Source: CAWKGC01 sp963849005 (GTDB lineage Bacteria > Pseudomonadota > Gammaproteobacteria > Burkholderiales > Usitatibacteraceae). Taken from it: a DNA stretch of 64,000 nucleotides. The stretch spans positions 186,001-250,000 of the forward strand of contig CAWKGC010000021.1 of assembly GCA_963849005.1 (NCBI GenBank), written 5' to 3'. The position numbers and the translations under genes were made by a program. Under the pieces are notes generated by a model, which had not been told where the DNA came from, searched no databases, and worked only from the letters and a program-made list of their open reading frames with translations. This document shows, in pieces, positions 1-8,761 of the stretch. Position 1 is the stretch's first letter, and the number at the start of each line of letters is the position of its first letter.

Positions 1-1
1 G

Positions 2-364
2 CGCTTCTTCGCCGAGCCGCACAACCGCGAGGCGATCAGGCAGCTGCGCGCCGCCGGCGTCGCCTTCGACGAGCCCGGCCCCCTGCCGAGGCCGAGCGCC
101 GACGGCCCCTTTGCCGGTAAGATTGCGGTGCTGACCGGGACCTTGGCATCGATGTCGCGCGAAGAGGCGAAGGCGAGGATCGAGGCGCTGGGCGGCAAGG
201 TGACCGGTTCCGTTTCGAAGAAGACCGATTACGTCGTCGCCGGCGCGGAGGCCGGGGCCAAACTGGACAAGGCGCGCGAATTGAACGTGGCAGTGCTCGA
301 AGAATCCGCATTCCTCGCCATGCTCGATGGCGGGAAAAATCCCCGGGACAAGGGGGCTGGATGA
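2..364 (+). CDS. ligA: NAD-dependent DNA ligase LigA, C-terminal part (5' end outside window)
   Basis: This is the last 120 residues of an NAD-dependent DNA ligase, which seals nicks during replication and repair. What is visible is the tail of the helix-hairpin-helix region (RFFAEPHNREAI at the window edge) followed by a BRCT domain: GKIAVLTGTL, then SREEAKARIEALGGKV, then SKKTDYVVAG and KARELNVAVLEESAFLAML. The reading frame is open from base 2, so the gene starts upstream of the window. Its TGA overlaps the galU start (ATGA), suggesting co-transcription. The identification rests on the BRCT domain and its position at the very C-terminus. The catalytic Lys is outside the window. Confidence 0.9.
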   Translation, partial: RFFAEPHNREAIRQLRAAGVAFDEPGPLPRPSADGPFAGKIAVLTGTLASMSREEAKARIEALGGKVTGSVSKKTDYVVAGAEAGAKLDKARELNVAVLEESAFLAMLDGGKNPRDKGAG

Positions 365-1242
365 AACAGGTCACCAAGGCGGTCTTCCCGGTTGCCGGCC
401 TCGGCACGCGCTTCCTTCCGGCGACCAAGGCCAGCCCGAAGGAAATGCTGCCGATCGTCGACAGGCCCCTCATCCAGTACGCAGTGGACGAGGCTGTCGC
501 CGCGGGCATCACCGACCTGATCTTCATCACCGGCCGCGGCAAGCGCGCGATCGAGGACCATTTCGACAAGGCCTTCGAACTCGAGGCCGAGCTGCAGGCC
601 GCGGGCAAGGCGAAGCTGCTGAAGGAGGTGCGCGGCCTGCTGCCCGCCGGCGTGAACTGCGTCTACGTCCGGCAGGGCGAGGCGCTGGGACTCGGCCATG
701 CCGTGCTGTGCGCCCGCCACCTGCTCGGGGACGAGCCCTTCGCGGTGATCCTCGCCGACGACCTCATCGATGCGAAGGTCCCGGCGATGAAGCAGCTCGT
801 GCAGCACTACGCGAAGCACCAGTCCAGCGTGCTCGCGGTGCAGAACGTGGCCGCCGAGAACACGGGCTCCTACGGCATCGTCTCCTGCACGCCGATCGGC
901 GACGGCCTTTCCGTCGTCGATGCGATCGTGGAGAAGCCCAAGCCCGCCGAGGCGCCATCGACGCTAGGCGTGGTCGGCCGCTATGTGCTCAGCCCGCGCA
1001 TCTTCCATTACCTCGAGAACTTGCGCCCCGGCGCCGGGCGCGAGATCCAGTTGACCGATGCGATCGGCCGCCTGCTGCGCGACGAGCGCGTGCTGGCCTG
1101 CGAGTTCGAGGGGCGGCGCTACGACTGCGGCACCAAGCTGGGCTATCTCGAGGCCACGGTGGACTTCGCCCTGAAGCACCCGGAGGTCGCCCAGGACTTC
1201 AGGCTGTTCCTGCAGTCCATCGCCGCGCGCAGGCCGGACTGA
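361..1242 (+). CDS. galU: UTP-glucose-1-phosphate uridylyltransferase GalU
   Basis: GalU makes UDP-glucose from UTP and glucose-1-phosphate for surface polysaccharides and trehalose metabolism. The 293-residue protein has the usual family length. It begins with the nucleotide-binding signature VFPVAGLGTRFLPATKASPKE, shared by GalU/GalF. Further motifs are LPIVDRPLIQYAVDEA, the metal-binding region FAVILADDLI near residue 130, and VEKPKPAEAPS near 190. The C-terminal GRRYDCGTKLGYLEA is typical. The start codon overlaps the ligA stop as ATGA, and the next gene begins 13 bases after the stop, so this looks like an operon of unrelated housekeeping genes. Confidence 0.95.
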   Translation: MKQVTKAVFPVAGLGTRFLPATKASPKEMLPIVDRPLIQYAVDEAVAAGITDLIFITGRGKRAIEDHFDKAFELEAELQAAGKAKLLKEVRGLLPAGVNCVYVRQGEALGLGHAVLCARHLLGDEPFAVILADDLIDAKVPAMKQLVQHYAKHQSSVLAVQNVAAENTGSYGIVSCTPIGDGLSVVDAIVEKPKPAEAPSTLGVVGRYVLSPRIFHYLENLRPGAGREIQLTDAIGRLLRDERVLACEFEGRRYDCGTKLGYLEATVDFALKHPEVAQDFRLFLQSIAARRPD

Positions 1243-1255
1243 AGGCGCCGGGCCG

Positions 1256-1804
1256 ATGATCCAGACAAGGGAAAGCGCGCTGAAGCTCCTCGGCGACGCC
1301 GAACTCATTTGCAGCGAGGAAGACGTGCGCGCCGCGGTCGGGCGCATCGCGGGGGAAATCCGCGCGAGCCTTGCGGGCGATTTCCCGCTGGTGCTTTCCG
1401 TGATGAGCGGCGCGACGGTGTTCACCGGGCAGCTGCTCACGCTCCTCGATTTCCCGCTCGAGTTCGCCGCGATCGAGGTGAGCCGCTATGCCAACACCAC
1501 GCGGGGCAACGAGATCTCGTGGCGGCTCGCGCCGCGCGACAACGTCGCCGGACGCGCCGTGCTGGTGATCGACGATATCCTCGACGAGGGCATCACGCTC
1601 GCGGCGATCCGCGCGCGGCTCATCGAAATGGGCGCGGCGCGCGTGCTGGTCGCGGTCTTCGCCGACAAGGACCTCGGGCGCGCGAAGCCGATCGCCGCCG
1701 ACTTCTGCGGCATAACCGTGCCGAACAGGTATGTTTTCGGTTTCGGCATGGATGCCTTCGGCCTTTGGCGCAACCTTCCTGCTGTTTATGCGCTTCGCGA
1801 TTGA
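1256..1804 (+). CDS. Hypoxanthine-guanine phosphoribosyltransferase
   Basis: A 182-residue type I phosphoribosyltransferase that would salvage hypoxanthine and guanine to IMP and GMP using PRPP. The PRPP-binding loop is clear: VLVIDDILDEGITLAAI, near residues 100-116. The N-terminal half has LVLSVMSGATVFTGQLL, matching the first conserved loop of HPRT (Hpt). The C-terminal NRYVFGFGMDAFGLWRNLPAVYAL is characteristic of the betaproteobacterial hypoxanthine-guanine enzymes. It follows galU by 13 bases and is followed by a repeat element rather than another operon gene. Substrate preference between guanine and hypoxanthine cannot be read from the sequence. Confidence 0.85.
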   Translation: MIQTRESALKLLGDAELICSEEDVRAAVGRIAGEIRASLAGDFPLVLSVMSGATVFTGQLLTLLDFPLEFAAIEVSRYANTTRGNEISWRLAPRDNVAGRAVLVIDDILDEGITLAAIRARLIEMGAARVLVAVFADKDLGRAKPIAADFCGITVPNRYVFGFGMDAFGLWRNLPAVYALRD

Positions 1805-1815
1805 GGCAAAGGCAT

Positions 1816-1953
1816 TGAACCGCCGATGAACGCCGATGAACGCCGATGAGCGGCAATACCCAGGATTGTTCTTGGTCCGTGCATGCAACGAGGTCGCCGC
1901 GGGCACCCGCTATCAGAGTTATATCGGCGTCCATCGGCGTCCATCGGCGGTTC
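1816..1953. repeat. Dispersed element copy A with GCCGATGAAC terminal repeats
   Basis: A 138-bp non-coding element bounded by near-identical inverted repeats of about 32 bases built from tandem units of CGCCGATGAA (left arm 1816-1850, right arm about 1922-1953; the right arm carries GGACGCC in place of GAACGCC). Two more copies with the same arms lie at 11857-11998 and 14549-14679. The interior differs between copies and holds no reading frame. The form is that of a MITE-like or REP-like intergenic element. No transposase is in the window. Confidence 0.8.
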
Positions 1954-1966
1954 CATCGCTTTTCTG

Positions 1967-2068
1967 GATTCCGCTTCCGCGGGAATGACGAAGGTTGCGG
2001 GAATGACGGAGTTGCGGGAATGACGAAGCTTCCGCGGGAATGACGAAGCTTGCGGGAATGACGGAGCA
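1967..2068. repeat. Five short tandem copies of GCGGGAATGACG before mtnP
   Basis: Directly right of element A, the unit GCGGGAATGACG recurs five times within about 90 bases with short variable linkers (GAAG, GAG). The block starts with TGGATTCCGCTTCCGCGGGAA, one arm of a common proteobacterial repeat that reads TTCCCGCGAAAGCGGGAA at 11823-11841. It ends within 10 bases of the mtnP start codon. It looks like repeated partial insertion or slippage of one intergenic repeat family. Confidence 0.7.
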
Positions 2069-2073
2069 AGGAA

Positions 2074-2823
2074 ATGCTGGCAATCATCGGCGGTAGCGGG
2101 CTGACGCAGCTCGCGAACCTGGAAATCACGCACAAGCAGCTGGTGCGAACGCCCTACGGCGAATGCTCGGGGCCGGTCACCTTCGGGCACATCGGCGCAA
2201 CCGAGGTCGCGTTCCTCGCGCGCCACGGCTACGGGCACACGCTCGCGCCGCACGAGATCAACTACCGCGCCAACCTCTGGGCGCTGCACTCCAAGGGCGT
2301 CACGCGCGTGCTGGCGGTGAATGCCGTCGGCGGCATCGCCAGGGACCTCGGGCCGGGCGTGCTCGTCCTTCCCGACCAGTTGATCGACTACACCTGGGGG
2401 CGCCCCAACACCTATTTCGAAGGCGCGGAGCAGCCGGTGACGCACATCGACTTCACCCATCCGTACGACCAGCGCACGCGCGAGCTGGTGCTGGCGGCGG
2501 CGAAGGACGCCGGGATCGCGGTGAAGGACGGCGGCGTCTATGCCGCCGTGCAGGGGCCGCGGCTGGAGACCGCGGCGGAAGTGGACCGGCTGGAGCGCGA
2601 CGGTGCGACCATGGTCGGCATGACCGGCATGCCCGAAGCGTCTCTCGCCCGCGAGCTGGGACTGGAGTACGCGGGGCTCGCGGTATCGGCCAACCATGCC
2701 GCGGGACGCGGAGAATCCGGCGAGGCGGTGAGCATGGAACGGATCGCGCAGGCCCTCGAGGAGTCGATGGGCCGCGTGCGCAGGATCATCGAGCGGATGG
2801 TGGTGATGCATGGCCGTGCGTGA
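2074..2823 (+). CDS. mtnP: S-methyl-5'-thioadenosine/thioinosine phosphorylase (MTAP/MTIP family)
   Basis: A 249-residue purine-nucleoside phosphorylase of the PNP/MTAP (family 2) type, acting in methionine salvage and polyamine by-product recycling by phosphorolysis of methylthio-nucleosides. Visible family motifs are LAIIGGSGL at the N-terminus (phosphate loop), FLARHGYGHTLAPHEINYRAN, VNAVGGIARDLGPG, GPRLETAAEVDRL and VGMTGMPEASLAREL. The HEINYRAN and GMTGMPEA segments resemble the Pseudomonas enzyme that prefers methylthioinosine, so the substrate could be either. The start lies after a repeat cluster, with AAGGAA eight bases upstream. The gene overlaps the next by 14 bases. Confidence 0.85.
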   Translation: MLAIIGGSGLTQLANLEITHKQLVRTPYGECSGPVTFGHIGATEVAFLARHGYGHTLAPHEINYRANLWALHSKGVTRVLAVNAVGGIARDLGPGVLVLPDQLIDYTWGRPNTYFEGAEQPVTHIDFTHPYDQRTRELVLAAAKDAGIAVKDGGVYAAVQGPRLETAAEVDRLERDGATMVGMTGMPEASLARELGLEYAGLAVSANHAAGRGESGEAVSMERIAQALEESMGRVRRIIERMVVMHGRA

Positions 2824-3346
2824 GGTGCTGCGAATGGGGCACCCGGTGCTCCTGGAAAGGGCGAAGCCGGTCGAGAAGTTCGGCACGCCCGAACTCGATG
2901 CGCTCCTCCAGGACATGCGCGACACCATGGAGGCGGAAGACGGCGCAGGCATCGCCGCGCCGCAGATCGGCGTCGGCCTGCAGGTGGTGATCTTCGGCGT
3001 GAAGAAGAACCCGCGTTACCCCGATGCCGACGAGATCCCCTTCACCACGCTCGTGAACCCGGTGCTGGAGCCGCTCACCCGGGACATGGAAGAGGGCTGG
3101 GAAGGCTGCCTTTCGGTGCCCGGCATGCGCGGCTCGGTGCCGCGCTTCACCAGGCTGCGCTACACCGGCTTCGACGAAAAGGGCGCCAGGATCGAACGCA
3201 TCGCCGAGGGCTGGCACGCGAGGGTCGTGCAGCATGAGTGCGACCATCTCATCGGCGTGCTCTATCCGATGCGCATCCGCAACATGGCGAACTTCGGCTT
3301 CACCGACATCCTGTTCCCCGAGCTCGACGGCGCCGAGGACGACTGA
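2810..3346 (+). CDS. def: Peptide deformylase
   Basis: A 178-residue peptide deformylase that removes the formyl group from nascent N-terminal methionine. All three metallo-hydrolase motifs are present: GAGIAAPQIG (motif 1) near residue 45, EGCLSVPG (motif 2, with the metal-ligand Cys) near 103, and QHECDHLIG (motif 3, two His ligands and catalytic Glu) near 145. The gene is short-spaced, starting inside mtnP and ending in TGATG overlap with the next gene. It is not next to fmt, so it may be a second deformylase copy; the usual def-fmt pair is not in this window. Confidence 0.93.
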   Translation: MAVREVLRMGHPVLLERAKPVEKFGTPELDALLQDMRDTMEAEDGAGIAAPQIGVGLQVVIFGVKKNPRYPDADEIPFTTLVNPVLEPLTRDMEEGWEGCLSVPGMRGSVPRFTRLRYTGFDEKGARIERIAEGWHARVVQHECDHLIGVLYPMRIRNMANFGFTDILFPELDGAEDD

Positions 3347-4206
3347 TGTCCTGGCAGAAGTGGCTCAAGGTGGCGCTGCGCTCGCGCTCGGTGCGCTTCG
3401 CCGGCAGCTACCGGGCCTCCGAGCGCAAGGGCAACGTCGCCTACGCGCCCTCGCAGCAGTACCCGGTGGAGTCGGTGCGCTGGGGGCAGGGGGACGGCGG
3501 CGAGGTGTGGTTCCGGTCGGGATCGAGCGATACCGTGCTGGTCTACGACATCCTGTTCAAGCCGGGCGCGAAGAGCGAGTACTGGCTGCCCGCGGAACTC
3601 GACCCGAAGGTGATCTTCGACATCGGCGGCAACATCGGCGTCACCACGCGCTACCTCGCGCACCGCTTTCCCGACGCCGAGATCCACGTCTTCGAGCCGA
3701 TCGCGTCGAACCTGGCGCTCCTGCGCAGGAACGCCGTGGGGCCGAGGATCCACGTGCACGAGTTCGGGCTGGGCAGCGAGGACGGCGAGTTCGAGTTCAC
3801 CATCCCGCTCGAGGACCAGACCAACGAGGGCGGTTATTCGCGCTTTGCCGAGCGCCCCGTCGAAGGCGGGCGCGTGGTCAAGGGCAGGATCCGCAAGACA
3901 TCGCAGGTGCTCGCCGAGCTCGGCGTGACGGCGATCGACCTGGTCAAGATCGACACCGAGGGCGCGGAGTTCGACATCCTCACCTCGTTTCCCGAGGAAG
4001 TGCTCTCGAAGGTGTCGTGGATCTACGGCGAGCTGCACAGCAAGAACCTCGACGTGCCGTCGCCCTTTCGCGTGCTCGATTTCCTCTCGCCGTGGTTCGA
4101 GGTGGAGATCGCGAAGCCGATGCGCGCCAGGAACCCTTTCTTCGACGCCTGCAACAGCGCAAGATATGCGCAGTTCAAGTCCTTCGCCCGCCGGAAGATT
4201 CGCTGA
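3346..4206 (+). CDS. FkbM-family SAM-dependent methyltransferase
   Basis: A 286-residue protein with the FkbM methyltransferase domain. Motif I is IFDIGGNIGVTTRYLA (SAM binding, near residue 91), followed by IHVFEPIASNLALLRRNA (motif II), and LVKIDTEGAEFDIL, the FkbM hallmark. The acceptor is unknown; members of the family O-methylate sugars and small metabolites. The start ATG overlaps the deformylase TGA. It ends before an 88-base gap, and the following membrane protein may be a separate unit. There is no polysaccharide cluster beside it to suggest a substrate. Confidence 0.8.
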   Translation: MSWQKWLKVALRSRSVRFAGSYRASERKGNVAYAPSQQYPVESVRWGQGDGGEVWFRSGSSDTVLVYDILFKPGAKSEYWLPAELDPKVIFDIGGNIGVTTRYLAHRFPDAEIHVFEPIASNLALLRRNAVGPRIHVHEFGLGSEDGEFEFTIPLEDQTNEGGYSRFAERPVEGGRVVKGRIRKTSQVLAELGVTAIDLVKIDTEGAEFDILTSFPEEVLSKVSWIYGELHSKNLDVPSPFRVLDFLSPWFEVEIAKPMRARNPFFDACNSARYAQFKSFARRKIR

Positions 4207-4294
4207 AGGGGGCCGCGGGGCTTGAAATCCCGCCCGCCGGCGGCATCTGTGCGCTGGGGCAACCTGTCCCCTTTTATCCCCTGGAGGGATCGCG

Positions 4295-4669
4295 ATGAAC
4301 GACGTGCCTGCCGCAACCGCAACCCGGGACCTCGCGCCGGACAAGAAACTCCTGCACGTGATGTACGCGCTGCACGGCCTGGCGCCGTTCACGGCGTGGC
4401 TGCTGGCCATCGTCGCGGTGATCGTGGGCGCGGTGAAGCGCGACGACGTCGCCGGCACCTATCTCGAGACGCACGTCTCGTGGCTGGCGCGCACTTTCTG
4501 GTGGGGGCTCTTCTGGGTGGCGGTGTGCGCGGTACTCACCGTGCTGCTGGTGATCACCGTGATCGGCCTGGTGATCGCTTGGGTGCCGTTCACGATCCTG
4601 GCGCTCTGGTACTTCTACCGCGTCATCAAGGGGTGGCTGCGCCTGAACGACAACCGCCCGGTCGAATAG
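4295..4669 (+). CDS. Small integral membrane protein, function unknown
   Basis: A 124-residue protein with about three hydrophobic helices: LAPFTAWLLAIVAVIVGAV near residues 30-48, then WWGLFWVAVCAVLTVLLVIT and VIGLVIAWVPFTILALWYFY running together to residue 110, ending in the charged tail KGWLRLNDNRPVE. The tail YRVIKGWLRLNDNRP is found in a widespread betaproteobacterial family of uncharacterised membrane proteins. A GGAGGGA ribosome-binding site lies just upstream of the ATG. It converges on glnD with only three bases between their ends. I do not recognise a function. Confidence 0.75.
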   Translation: MNDVPAATATRDLAPDKKLLHVMYALHGLAPFTAWLLAIVAVIVGAVKRDDVAGTYLETHVSWLARTFWWGLFWVAVCAVLTVLLVITVIGLVIAWVPFTILALWYFYRVIKGWLRLNDNRPVE

Positions 4670-4672
4670 GCG

Positions 4673-7264
4673 CTACTGCGCGAGGACGCGCTTCACTTCC
4701 TCCGCCACCGCCTCGCGCGACTGCGCTTCCTCGAGCGCGGGGCCGTTCACCACGAAGACATCCTCGGCGCGCGCGCCCAGCGTGGTGACGCGCGCGTCCA
4801 CGAGGTTCAAGCCGTGCTTCACGAACACGCGCGACACGGCCGAGAGCAGTCCCGGCCGGTCCGCGCAGCTGATCGCGAGCTGGTAGCGGCCGCGGCTGCG
4901 GTCCGGCGAGATGGCGACCCGGGGCGCGATCGGGAAATGCTTCACCCAGCGCGATACCCGTCCCGTCGCGGGCGCCTCGATCGCCGCGTCCGGCGCGAGG
5001 CGCGCGGCGAGTCCCGCCTCGATTCCCGAAAGCAGGTCGCGGTAGTGGTCGCCGGCGCGCGCGCGCGACAGCAACTGGAAGCTGTCGAGCGCGAAGCCGT
5101 GCCGCGTGGTGTAGATCCTGGCCGCGACGACGCTGAGCTTCTGGCGCTCGAAGAAACCGGTGATGCGCGCGAAGATGCCCGGCTGGTCCGGGCAGTAAAC
5201 CAGCACCTGCAGGCCTTCGCCGACCGGCGAGAGGCGCGCGCGCACGATCGGCTTGTCCGGTGTCGCGCGCGACCAGAGCGTGCGCGTGTGCCAGCCGATC
5301 TCGTTGGCCTCGAAGCGCCGGAAATAGGCGTCGTCGAGGTGCGACCAGAGCGCCGCCTCGCGGCCCGGCTCGGGAACGTATTGCCGGAAGATGCGCAGCG
5401 CCTCGTCGCGCTTGGCGGCGACGAAGGACGCGTTGTCGGTGTCGCCGCGCAGCACGCGGAGGGTGAGGCGGAAAAGGTCCTCCAGCAGCTTGCCCTTCCA
5501 CGCGTTCCACACCGAGGGGCTCGTGCCGCGCACGTCGGCCACGGTGAGGATGTAGAGCGCGGTCAGGCGGTGCTCGCTGCCGACCACCTGCGCGAAAGCC
5601 GCGATGACCTCGGGGTCCGACAGGTCCTGCTTCTGCGCGGTGGAGGACATTTCCAGGTGGTGCACCACCAGCCACGCGACGAGGTCGCCGTCGGCCTTGC
5701 CCAGGCCGTGCTGCTTGCAGAAGCGCCTTGCGTCCGCGGCGCCCAGGCCGGAGTGGTCGCCGCCGCGCCCCTTGGCGATGTCGTGGAAAAGCGCCGCGAT
5801 GTAGAGCAGCTCGACCGGCTCGAAAGCCTGCATCAGCTCGGAGAGGAACGGGTACTCGTGGTCGAAGCGCGGGATGCGGAAGCGGCGCAGGTTGCGGATC
5901 ACCATGAGGATATGCTCGTCCACGCTGTAGACGTGGAAGAGGTCGTGCTGCATGAGCCCGACGATGCGCCCGAAGGCCGGCAGGTAGCGCCCGAGCACGC
6001 CGTAGCGGCTCATGCGCCGGAGCGTCCAGGTGAGCCGCTCCGAGCGCAGGATGCGCATGAAGCGCTCGCGGTTCGCCGGGTCGTCGCGGAAGGCCTTGTC
6101 GAGCTTGGGCAGCGCGCGGTTGAGCGAGCGCAGCGCGCCGGCGGAAAAGTCCACGATGTCCGGGTTCTGCTGCAATCGCAGGAACGCCTCCAGCACCTGC
6201 CCGGGATCCTTGTCGAACAGGCGTTCGTTGGCAAGCTCGAGCGTGTTGTTCACGATCTCGAAATGCGCGTCGAGCGCCTTCACGTGGGTGCGCGAGGGAG
6301 GCGTGATGCGCGCGAACAGGTTGCCCAACAGGATCACGTTGAAGCGCCAGATCGCCTTCGCGGCGAGGTAGTAGCGCTGCATGAGCAGGTCGGAGGCGAC
6401 CCTGCCGCCCTTGTCCTTGAGGCCCAGCTGGCGCGCGATCTCGATCTGGTGGTCGAACACGAGGCGGTCCTCGCGCCTGCCGGCAAGGTAATGCAGCCTG
6501 ACGCGCAGGTCGGTCAACACCAGTTGCGCGTCATTCACCTGGCGCGCCTCTTCCTTGGTAAGCAGCCCTTCGCGGGCGAGCGCGGGCCAGGTCTCGCCGA
6601 GATCGATCGCGCGCGAGAGCCAGATGATGGTCTGCAGGTCGCGCAGGCCCCCGGGGCTTTCCTTCACGTTGGGCTCGAGGTTGTAGGCCACGTCCATGAA
6701 GCGGGCGTGGCGGTCCTTCTGCTCCTGGTACTTGGCGTCGAAGAAGTCGCGCACCTTGCGGCGGCGCTTCAGGCGCTTCATCAGGACCGACAGCAGGTCG
6801 GCGTTGCCGGCGATCAGGCGGGACTCCAGCAGGCTGGTGTCCACGGTTACGTCCTTGCCCGCCTCCTCGACGCATTCGGCGACACTGCGCACGCTGTGCC
6901 CGGGGTCGAGCCCCGCGTCCCAGAGCAGGCCGATGAAAGTCTCGACCACCGGCGAGCCTTCGGCATCGTCGGGCAGCAGCACCAGCACGTCGACGTCCGA
7001 GCAGGGGAAGAGCCGCGCGCGCCCGTAGCCGCCGACCGCGACCAGCGCGAGTTCCTCGCCCGGGTCGAGCGAGGCCCACAGCCGGGAGAGAAGCCGGTCG
7101 ACGATGTGCGAGTGTTCCGCGAGCAGCTTGCGCGGGTCGGGGTGCGCGAAGAACGCGTCTTTCAGGGCGGCGCGTTGCGCCACCAGCCAGCGGCGCGCCT
7201 CGGCTGCGCCGGGCTTGTCGGGAAGTGCGGGAAGCGTGCCCGGCTGCACGGCAGGCTGCGGCAA
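4673..7264 (-). CDS. glnD: [Protein-PII] uridylyltransferase/uridylyl-removing enzyme GlnD
   Basis: GlnD senses glutamine and uridylylates or de-uridylylates PII proteins, setting nitrogen status. The order of domains is standard: nucleotidyltransferase with AVGGYGRARLFPCSDVDVL, a long helical region, an HD phosphohydrolase domain with LFHDIAKGRGGDHS, and two C-terminal ACT domains (CPDQPGIFARITGFF and CADRPGLLSAVSRVF). About 863 residues with the TTG start chosen here. An in-frame ATG at 7360 would lengthen it by 32 Arg/Ser/Pro-rich residues that are just the out-of-frame end of map, so I prefer a start just after the map stop (TTG 7264 or GTG 7249). It forms a map-glnD unit. Confidence 0.93.
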   Translation of the reverse strand: MPQPAVQPGTLPALPDKPGAAEARRWLVAQRAALKDAFFAHPDPRKLLAEHSHIVDRLLSRLWASLDPGEELALVAVGGYGRARLFPCSDVDVLVLLPDDAEGSPVVETFIGLLWDAGLDPGHSVRSVAECVEEAGKDVTVDTSLLESRLIAGNADLLSVLMKRLKRRRKVRDFFDAKYQEQKDRHARFMDVAYNLEPNVKESPGGLRDLQTIIWLSRAIDLGETWPALAREGLLTKEEARQVNDAQLVLTDLRVRLHYLAGRREDRLVFDHQIEIARQLGLKDKGGRVASDLLMQRYYLAAKAIWRFNVILLGNLFARITPPSRTHVKALDAHFEIVNNTLELANERLFDKDPGQVLEAFLRLQQNPDIVDFSAGALRSLNRALPKLDKAFRDDPANRERFMRILRSERLTWTLRRMSRYGVLGRYLPAFGRIVGLMQHDLFHVYSVDEHILMVIRNLRRFRIPRFDHEYPFLSELMQAFEPVELLYIAALFHDIAKGRGGDHSGLGAADARRFCKQHGLGKADGDLVAWLVVHHLEMSSTAQKQDLSDPEVIAAFAQVVGSEHRLTALYILTVADVRGTSPSVWNAWKGKLLEDLFRLTLRVLRGDTDNASFVAAKRDEALRIFRQYVPEPGREAALWSHLDDAYFRRFEANEIGWHTRTLWSRATPDKPIVRARLSPVGEGLQVLVYCPDQPGIFARITGFFERQKLSVVAARIYTTRHGFALDSFQLLSRARAGDHYRDLLSGIEAGLAARLAPDAAIEAPATGRVSRWVKHFPIAPRVAISPDRSRGRYQLAISCADRPGLLSAVSRVFVKHGLNLVDARVTTLGARAEDVFVVNGPALEEAQSREAVAEEVKRVLAQ

Positions 7265-7274
7265 AGCCCGCCGG

Positions 7275-8120
7275 CTAGCCGACCAGCTGGGCGCTGCGGT
7301 TGCCGACGAACGCCGGCGGCGGCGGGGTGCCGGCAGAGACGGTGAGTACCTCGAAGCCATCGGCCGTCACGAGCACGGTGTGCTCCCACTGCGCGGAGAG
7401 GCTGTGGTCGGCGGTGACGATGGTCCAGCCGTCGGCCAGCTGGCGGATGTCGCGCTTGCCGGCGTTGATCATCGGCTCGATCGTGAAGGTCATGCCTGGG
7501 AGGAGCTTCGCGCCGCTGCCGGCGCGGCCGTAGTGCAGGACCTGCGGCTCCTCATGGAATCGCTTGCCGATGCCGTGGCCGCAGAACTCGCGCACCACGC
7601 TGAAGCCGTTGCCTTCGGCGTGCGCCTGGATGGCGTGGCCGATATCGCCCAGCGTCGCGCCGGGGCGCACCTGGACGATGCCGCGCCACATCGCCTCGTA
7701 GGTCATTTCGCACAGGCGCCTGGCCTGGATCGACGGCTCGCCGACCAGGAACATGCGGCTCGTGTCGCCGTGCCATCCGTCCTTGATCACGGTGACGTCG
7801 ATGTTGACGATGTCTCCCGCCTTCAGCACCTTTTCGCCCGGGACGCCGTGGCAGACCTGGTGATTCACCGAGGTGCAGATCGAGCGCGGGTAGGGGCGGT
7901 GGCCGGGCGGGCAATAGTTGAGCGGCGCGGGGATGGTCTTCTGCACGTCGACCATGTACCCGTGGCACAGCGCGTCGAGTTCCTGCGTGGTGACGCCGGC
8001 CTTCACGTGCGGCGTGATGAAGTCCAGCACCTCGGACGCGAGGCGGCCGGCCACGCGCATCTTGTCGATGTCGAGGGGCGTCTTGCTCGAGATGCTCACG
8101 GAGTCGGTCTGCTGGTCCAT
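7275..8120 (-). CDS. map: Type I methionine aminopeptidase
   Basis: Map removes the initiator methionine after deformylation. The 281-residue protein has the family layout: metal ligands in VNIDVTVIKDGWHGDTSR (two Asp), FCGHGIGKRFHEEP (His), FTIEPMI (Glu) and the C-terminal WEHTVLV (Glu). The segment NHQVCHGVPG carries the substrate-pocket His. The C-terminus is longer than in E. coli by about 15 residues (TPPPPAFVGNRSAQLVG). It sits immediately upstream of glnD on the same strand, a common proteobacterial order. The gene-free stretch upstream must hold the promoter. Confidence 0.95.
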   Translation of the reverse strand: MDQQTDSVSISSKTPLDIDKMRVAGRLASEVLDFITPHVKAGVTTQELDALCHGYMVDVQKTIPAPLNYCPPGHRPYPRSICTSVNHQVCHGVPGEKVLKAGDIVNIDVTVIKDGWHGDTSRMFLVGEPSIQARRLCEMTYEAMWRGIVQVRPGATLGDIGHAIQAHAEGNGFSVVREFCGHGIGKRFHEEPQVLHYGRAGSGAKLLPGMTFTIEPMINAGKRDIRQLADGWTIVTADHSLSAQWEHTVLVTADGFEVLTVSAGTPPPPAFVGNRSAQLVG

Positions 8121-8761
8121 TGGTGGGGCGAATTATAGCAAAGACCCCTTTCCCGGACCTTTCGTTCGCCTTCTCGTCATTCCGGGCTTGACCTGGAATC
8201 CAGCGAATCCGGCAAACAGGCGTGGCCGGGGGTTCCCTTCGACCCGGCGAAATAGTGGCGAGGGCGGGGGGTTCCCCTCGACCCGGCGAAATGGAATGGG
8301 GGGCGGTGGCGGAGCGGTTCCCTTCGACCCGGCGCCAACACGATATTTCATACCGAGCTGCCGGCCTCGTGAATCGGCCGGCTGAATGCAGCGTCGCGGC
8401 AAACCGCATGGGCGGTGCGCCTCTCGAAGGGAACCGCCCCGCCACCGCCTGCGCGTAAGGAGAGTGCGCTTCGCGCCTCGCGCAGCGATGTCCGCGCGAG
8501 CCTCGGTGGAGCCCTCCCTTTTGAGAGGCGCTTCGACACCAACAAGTGCTGCGACGCTACATGAAAGACGCCCGATGCACGAGGGCGTCAACTCGGTTTC
8601 GACCAATGCACCGGCGCCGGGTCGAAAGGGAGGGCTTCGCCGGGGATCGCCACTTCGTGGATACCGCTCGGGCGGGGCTTGCCACTTCTGGAATGCCGCT
8701 ATGGCGGGGCTCGGATTGTCGGGACGCCCGCGCGGTGGCGGGGATCGGACAGGCAGCCAGC
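8121..8761. repeat. Gene-free 641-bp stretch made largely of short repeats
   Basis: No convincing gene is present. From 8176 a TCATTCCGGGCTTGACC repeat appears, related to one at 14692-14719. A unit GTTCCCTTCGACCCGGCG occurs three times in direct orientation (near 8233, 8268 and 8318). Parts of it return inverted near 8420 (TCGAAGGGAACCG) and 8617 (GGGTCGAAAGGGAGG). The potential reading frames here have frame-independent Arg/Pro-rich composition and no family resemblance. The map promoter should lie at the left edge, where TTATAGC is seen on the plus strand near 8135. Confidence 0.6.
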
